Shown here one piece after another: positions 58,404 through 64,000 of a stretch of DNA of 64,000 nt. Location of the stretch: assembly GCA_035048815.1 (NCBI GenBank), contig JAUCBN010000046.1:13308999-13372998 (forward strand). The letters run 5' to 3'. Position 1 is the stretch's first letter; every line of letters starts with the position of its first letter. This DNA comes from Abelmoschus esculentus (taxonomy: Eukaryota; Streptophyta; Magnoliopsida; Malvales; Malvaceae). Under the pieces are notes generated by a model, which was not told the origin of the DNA, did no database searches, and worked only from the letters and a program-made list of their open reading frames with translations. A program made the position numbers and the translations under genes.

Positions 58404-59337
58404 TGTTAGGCTTGATGCGTAAGCTCGAACCGATCACCGATTATCGTCAAGAGGGTTGTTTTTTGTGCTGGGTTGAATTTGCTAAAATCGAAAGATTGGA
58501 ACAAAGAACACAAAGATTTTAGAGTGGTTCGGCCACGCCTACATCCACTACCTTAGCACACCACTAAGGATTTCAACCAATTCACTAATGAACTCAACCT
58601 TTTTATCGGTTCAAGGGATAACTATCACAACCCTGTCTTTTGGACTTGACTAAGATAGAACCAACTCTAATTTTTGTCTAAGGCTAAACTAGAACCTCTC
58701 CTTTTACAAGGTAATTTGTATAAACAAAGGAAACCTCACAAGGTGGGTGTTTGCAAGAATTAAGCTCACAAGAGTGTAAAGAATAAAAACAATTAAAACA
58801 CTCTCTATACATTATATACAAGAGAAATGAAGAAATAAGACTTGAAAGCTAATTTCTCTTGATCATGAAGCTTGGATATGTTCTCTAACCCTCTTCAAGT
58901 GTCCCAAGCATGCTTTTATAGTGTAGAATCATATTATAGTCGTTTATGACCGTTGGCGATGTTTTGGAACCGTTAGGAAGTCATAAAGTTGAACATTAAA
59001 TTTCACCTGCACAGAGGTTTCGAAACCTTTATCAAGGTTTCGAAACTTTTCTACTAAAGTTCCAAAATTTTTGGATAAAAGTTCCGAGACTTTTATTCCA
59101 GTAACGAAATGTTTGAGACTGCCCTGAGAGGTTTCGAAACCTTTTAAGGGAGGTTTTGAAACTTTCATTTAAAACTCAATTTTGATTATTTTAAAAACGT
59201 TTCAAACACTTCTAAAACATCCCAAAAACTTTTCAAACTTATTTTCAAGTTGTTTGAACATAATAAACAATTTTGAATTCTTTTCAAATTAGTCCAAAAC
59301 ATTTTTCAATTATTATATCAAAATCAATATCTCAACA
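58404..59337 (-). mobile_element. Solo LTR (Copia type), GACAT duplication
   Basis: On the plus strand it runs from TGTTAGGCTTGATGCG to AATCAATATCTCAACA, 934 bases, flanked by GACAT at 58399-58403 and 59338-59342. It is related in reverse orientation to 27445-28603: both share the ATTGATTTTGATATAA start and the CATCCACTACCTTAGC segment. The middle repeats GGTTTCGAAACC. Confidence 0.88.
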
Positions 59338-59371
59338 GACATTGTTATCGTGGTGTGCACCGTCATGTAAG

Positions 59372-59544
59372 TAGGACGGAACTATATGGGGTGGGGTGGG
59401 CAACTGTCCCCCACCCCGAAGAATTTTTTCACTTTTGTCTCCCTATTTAAATTTTTTTAAAAATTAATTTTTTTATGAATTTGCCCCCTACTTCTAAACA
59501 TTTATGTTTTGCCCCCTCAACCCCAAATCATGGCTCCGTCCCTG
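59372..59544. mobile_element. hAT-like MITE, 8-bp duplication
   Basis: Begins TAGGACGGAACTA and ends TGGCTCCGTCCCTG. Flanks CATGTAAG (59364-59371) and CATATAAG (59545-59552) match at 7 of 8. Its interior closely resembles 12577-12739, sharing TATGAATTTGC and ACATTTATGTTTTG. Confidence 0.75.
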
Positions 59545-60254
59545 CATATAAGTTTATCATGTCATTTCAAATCATTTATCGTTGGTTGGTTGACTAACTA
59601 TTTTCATTCGTGAAAGAATCATTTTAACGTAAAATAAAACGTTAAGAACTAAATTATTTTAAAATAAGAATCAAAATAAAAATTTAATCGAACATTAAGA
59701 GTATTTTTTGATATTTTACCTTCTAAATAAAATGATATTTTTTACTATTAAATTTCAGAAATTACCAAAGGATCATAAACTTGTTAATTTGTTACAAAAT
59801 GGTCACTCAAGTTATACAATAATGATAAATTATGATATGTTTAAAGAATATTTATAACCGTTTGATAAGTTTAATGATCATTTTATAATTGTTTGATAAA
59901 AAATTTAATGACTATTTAATATTAATTTAATAAATTTAATAAATATTTTATATATTTTTTAAAAATATCAATTCTCAAAAATCATTTTTACTTATTTTAG
60001 ACATAATTTAAATAATTTACCCTTGTTTTTAATAGTATAGTAAGAATTATAAAAAATTTATGGTTTGTTACATAGCATTGCTCTATAGATTTGAAACTTC
60101 ATTTGCAGTCATTATTTATCCATATAAGATTATTTTATTTAAAAATATTAAAACGATTTTTTAATTAATAATTAAATTATATTATTAAAATTAAATTAAT
60201 TAAACTCTTAGAATTTTTAAGGTATAATGTAAAAAAATGTCTTTAACATTTGAT

Positions 60255-60935
60255 TGGGGTGTTCATATCCGGGTATCCGGAATTTTGGTATCCAAAATTT
60301 TCGGGTACTAAAACGTTGGCTCAGGACCCGACTCATAAGAATCGGGTACCTGTAAAATTCGAGTACCCGCAAAATCGGGTACCAAGTACCCAATTTACTT
60401 TTTATATATTTTTTAATTTTTTTTAAATATAAAAAACACTTAAAATTTCATGATATATATTTCAAACACAAAAGTATTGATTTGAGATTGGTTTTAAGAT
60501 AAATATTTGGATATATATATATATATTAAAGTTTATCGATAAAAGAATGTATTATTCTCGATCATGATTTTTCTTTCAAATCTTATATTGACAAATTAAT
60601 ATAAATATTTATGAAAATTTCAAAACTTAAAAATATATAATACAAGTATAAAAAGAAGTTAAGGATTAAAATTAATTTTAGAGAATAATAATAAAAAATA
60701 TAAAATAAAAATATAATTAAAATTTAAAAATATATTATTAAAATTATCGGGTCGGGTCGAGTACCTGGTTCTAAAAAAATTTTGCTCTGACCCGACCCGA
60801 CTACCCGGGAAAAATACGGGTCGAGTACCCAACCCGAAAAATTCGGGTATTTCATTATAAATACCCGATGATTTTTAATCGGGTAGGCGGTTCAACGGAT
60901 CGGGTAGTTCGGGTTGAGTATTTTTGAATACCCCT
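60255..60935. mobile_element. Word-iterated element (CGGGTACC), 9-bp duplication
   Basis: Begins TGGGGTGTTCATATCCGG and ends TTTTTGAATACCCCT. Flanks ACATTTGAT (60246-60254) and ATATTTGAC (60936-60944) match at 7 of 9. Both ends are dense in CGGGTA and TACCCG words, and the middle is plain AT-rich DNA. Confidence 0.7.
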
Positions 60936-61607
60936 ATATTTGACGAGATAATTATTTTGGCTCATTTTTTAACCAATTAAACCCTAACGTTTCATTTTGG
61001 GTCAAAATAGTCTCTTTATAGATTAAAATAGACAATTAACAATAAATAAATTAAAATAACGTGACAAATGTACATGACAATGCACACTGCTATAGCAATG
61101 CCATCTACACAAATATATTAACATTATATGATGACACATCAGTTAAAAATATTTTTATAAAATTATATAAAATATAAAATATATTTTTATGCATCGTTTT
61201 GTTAAGTTCTTTAAAGTTGTTTATCATCAATTGACTATTAATTGTCATCCATAAATAAATTATTTTGAGTCAAAATGAAACGCTGAGGGTTAAAATGACT
61301 ATTCAGTCAAATATTAGGGATAATTTTTAACTTTATATCAACTTTTAATTTAAACCGAAATATTTTTTTTAAAATCGTTTATTGAGATGAACTAAATTCG
61401 ATTAATCCAATTGCTTTTCTAATTATTCAAAAGATTTTAATTTTTTTTAATTTTATCAATATAACAATTTTATTAATATAAATTAAAATAATTATCATTA
61501 AATTTTATATTTAGTTTTTCTTCCTTTTTGGTTGAGATTAAAATATAAATATTAAGTTCTAAACTATTATGGGTATTTTTGGATTTAGATTTTAAATTTA
61601 AAATATA

Positions 61608-61861
61608 CTACCTCTGTCCCACTTATTTTGTCCATTATTGATTTTTGAAAAGTTAAAATTTTAAAGTTTAACTCTATTTATATTAAATATTTTAAATAAT
61701 TAATTTTTATAAGATACATATTTAAAAACTTCTTGGTAAAATATTTCTAAAATATATTTTTTATATTTTTATCAAAAATAAATTTTAAATAATTATAAAA
61801 TTGAAAAAATTGATAAAAAAATCAATAATAAACAATTTTCATAGGATCAAGAGAGAGGGAG
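61608..61861. mobile_element. Stowaway-like MITE, second copy
   Basis: Begins CTACCTCTGTCCC, ends GAGAGAGGGAG and is flanked by TA. It aligns with 35258-35505 over its full length. Confidence 0.78.
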
Positions 61862-62467
61862 TATTAATTATAAATTAAAATTTTGCTTAATTAAGTTTTT
61901 TTTTTTAACCCTGATAACCTAATTTTGTGAAAAAATATTCTTTCATCGTCAATCGATTGAAAAATTAATCGATCGATCGATTAATCGAATTAAATTTTTA
62001 TTCAATCAGTTAATTTGATTTTAACCAAACAATTAACTCCTTTAACTATATTTTTTATTTATATTTTTATCAAAATTTTATATATTTATATTCCATACTC
62101 TAGTAAAGTTTTTTACACAATTATATTAATCAAATTAATACTTGATAAATAAGAAATGTACGATTTTCGAAATCGTTAAATATTAATAAAATAACAAGTA
62201 GAGAAATTAATACCGACTATATTGAAATTAATCCTACTCAATATAATTAAATTGTTCATAGCCTGATAAAATATAACTAGGATAATAAATTGCAGTAAAA
62301 CTTGTGTTTCGTTTGGACCAACAGCAATAAATCTGCCTAATTCAATGTACTTTTTTTCGATATGAAATTGAAAAATTCTATAACGGGCTTAAAATTAATT
62401 TTTCAGAAGCTGAAATTTTTAACATTTAACTTTATTAAAATCGTTTTTACGTAAAATTACTTATATT

Positions 62468-62988
62468 TGTCAACCCCAACTCGACCCGACCCGAAAAATT
62501 AAAAAAATAATATTTGTTAACGGTAAAAGTTAGATTCGGTCAATCCTTTATCACAATCATCAATTATAATTTTTAATTAACTTTAAATTTATGTAAAAAA
62601 TAAAATAAAATACAATTTAAATTACTCATATGTTAAATTACATATTTAAAAGAAAAAAAAAACTTGAATCATCGACTGACAGAATCGAATATATTAAAGC
62701 TTGAACAACATCTAATATTTTTTTTATTATAAAAGCAAACTTCAAAAGTATAAAAATTACTTAAAACCCATAAAAGTATTTATGTAAAATGATATTTTTT
62801 TATAAATATAATAAAATATATAAAAATATACCGGGGAGGGGAGGAGAATTTCAAACAAATACCCGAACCTGACCCGACTCAATGATTTCTAATACCCATC
62901 CCGCCCCGATCCCCGAAATTTAAAGAGAAAAACTTGACCGGGTCGGGGCGGGACATATCGGGGCGGGACGGGTATTTTTATCATCTTT
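62468..62988. mobile_element. Word-iterated element (CCCGACCCGA), probable 9-bp duplication
   Basis: CCCGACCCGA-type words occur at the left and CGGGGCGGGAC words at the right. Flanks ACTTATATT (62459-62467) and ACTCATATA (62989-62997) match at 7 of 9, so the boundary is only probable. Confidence 0.5.
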
Positions 62989-62999
62989 ACTCATATATC

Positions 63000-63480
63000 A
63001 TAATTTAAATCACAATTCTTTTATATATTTTTAAAATATATGTGTAAAATATATATCTTATCTACTTAAATACACTTTTTAACCGTAATATTAAACACTC
63101 ATGTTTTAAACAGAATAATTCAAAATTATTTTTTAAAATTACTTTTTCACTGTATTTTTAAAAAATAATGTCAAACTAACCCTTAGTATTAGTAAGTAAA
63201 TCTTTCGGTAGAGATTTTTTGTATATATAAAATCTCGAACCCAAAACGTACTTAAGTGATATCGAACTGTCTACCAGTTAGACTGATCCTTACCCTTTAA
63301 CTCTAAATCTTAAATGATAAAAATAATTTTATAACAAAATAAAATATATATTTTATAATAAGATAGGATGGCTAAGCCATTACATTAACAAGGAGTGTGC
63401 CGCATAAATGGGGACCATGAATGTCCTGGTACAAGATATTACTTAGAAACTCAGGAAGAGCAGGAAAGATAGGGATTGAG
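63000..63480. other. AT-rich stretch before the LINE remnant
   Basis: No gene or clear repeat is seen. Confidence 0.4.
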
Positions 63481-63489
63481 TCATCTTGG

Positions 63490-63946
63490 GCATGCCGAGC
63501 TTAGCTGAGGCGATCGGCGGTTTCGTTCGTTTCACGGCGAATAGGATGGTAACCAACCGATCGAGTTTTATCTTGATATCGGATGATGTCGCAGACGAGC
63601 GAGAGCGGATTGGTCGACGTCGAAGGAGACATGATCAGTTTGTGAGCCTGGACATTGTTAATTGGGCATAAGCTTAAGTCCCTCTAAGACCAGAAGTAAA
63701 ATCAAGGTATTTGTTGAAGCCTACAATCCAATGACCTTCGTGATCACCAATGAGTCCTCCCGTCGAGCCAGCTCCCGAGGATCGAGCAATCTCTCGAGGG
63801 CTGAGCCAGCTCCCGAGGGTCGAGCCAACTCTCGAGGGCTGAGCTACGACTCCATCGATATGAAGGGCAACCCAACCAGTAGCGGGTGCCATTGCATAAT
63901 ATCTTGTATTCATATTATATGCGCAGACGAAGTCGAATGAAGACAC
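63490..63946 (-). pseudogene. LINE-type RNase H remnant
   Basis: On the minus strand, GWVALHIDG near the start, GGLIGDHEGHWIVGF in the middle and RRETNETADRL at the end follow the order of plant RVT_3-type RNase H domains (LNTDG, GGLIRDHxGxWIxGF, REANxxADxLA). A GC-rich tandem insert at 63764-63845 separates the first two segments, and the frame changes after WIVGF. The family resemblance is clear, but the copy is dead. Confidence 0.6.
63764..63845. repeat. GC-rich tandem repeat, unit about 39 bp
   Basis: GAGCCAGCTCCCGAGG followed by a TCGAG word and CTCTCGAGGGCT occurs twice, with a partial third start. It contains overlapping palindromes such as CTCTCGAG. Confidence 0.75.
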
Positions 63947-64000
63947 CTAAAAATTTTGATATATATCGAGATTCTTTTAAAAAAGTTCGATATTCACCAT

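Noticed and set aside
1..64000. tRNA, rRNA, CRISPR or prokaryote-like operon
   Set aside because: I saw no cloverleaf with a convincing A and B box, no rRNA segment, and no regularly spaced repeat-spacer array. The gene structure is plant nuclear.

Overview
The window reads as nuclear DNA from a dicot plant. It is AT-rich, its genes are split by GT-AG introns, intergenic distances are large and full of plant transposons, and every recognisable gene is of a plant type. My best guess is a Malvaceae genome such as cotton (Gossypium), from general familiarity with the retroelement families. That assignment is not proven by the sequence.

Genes, left to right: a five-exon tonoplast sugar transporter of the TMT/TST type (+, 3357-7266); an intronless-CDS Golgi-type phosphate transporter of the PHT4;6 type (-, 8194-9522) with a probable 1.4-kb intron in its 5' UTR; a two-exon seed-type (type 4, EC) metallothionein (+, 15134-16682); a five-exon TANGO2/NRDE-family gene (-, 17012-20124) whose last exon carries a one-base frameshift; an intronless cis-prenyltransferase (+, 26120-26956); and two intronless vacuolar iron transporter-like (VTL) genes about 18 kb apart on the minus strand (36879-37532 and 55328-55987). 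The genes do not form a shared pathway, except that the two VTL genes are duplicates. The two neighbouring transporters at the left end are arranged tail to tail.

Most of the rest is transposon-derived. At 27.2-34.8 kb lies a decayed Ty1-Copia element with both LTRs and target duplication GTTAT; its 5' LTR holds a solo LTR (AACTA duplication) and its 3' untranslated part holds another 2.4-kb insert. At 41.3-53.7 kb there is a three-level nest: a Copia gag gene is split by an 11-kb Gypsy element with gag and protease but no visible reverse transcriptase or integrase, and that gag is itself split by a 2.78-kb solo LTR (GTCTG duplication). A further solo LTR (GACAT duplication) is at 58.4 kb, and a LINE RNase H remnant lies at the right edge.

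Small non-autonomous DNA elements are frequent, and many can be delimited by target duplications. They include a hAT-like set with 8-bp duplications, a set with 9-10-bp duplications whose interiors are built from iterated short words such as CCCGA or ACTCGA, two Stowaway-like elements with TA duplications, and several fold-back elements. One fold-back element with arms of about 140 bp sits in the metallothionein promoter. I see no convincing tRNA, rRNA or CRISPR, and no new multi-gene system. The most informative leads are the word-iterated element family, the TANGO2 frameshift, the nested non-autonomous Gypsy element, and the palindromic words in the Copia-type solo LTRs.
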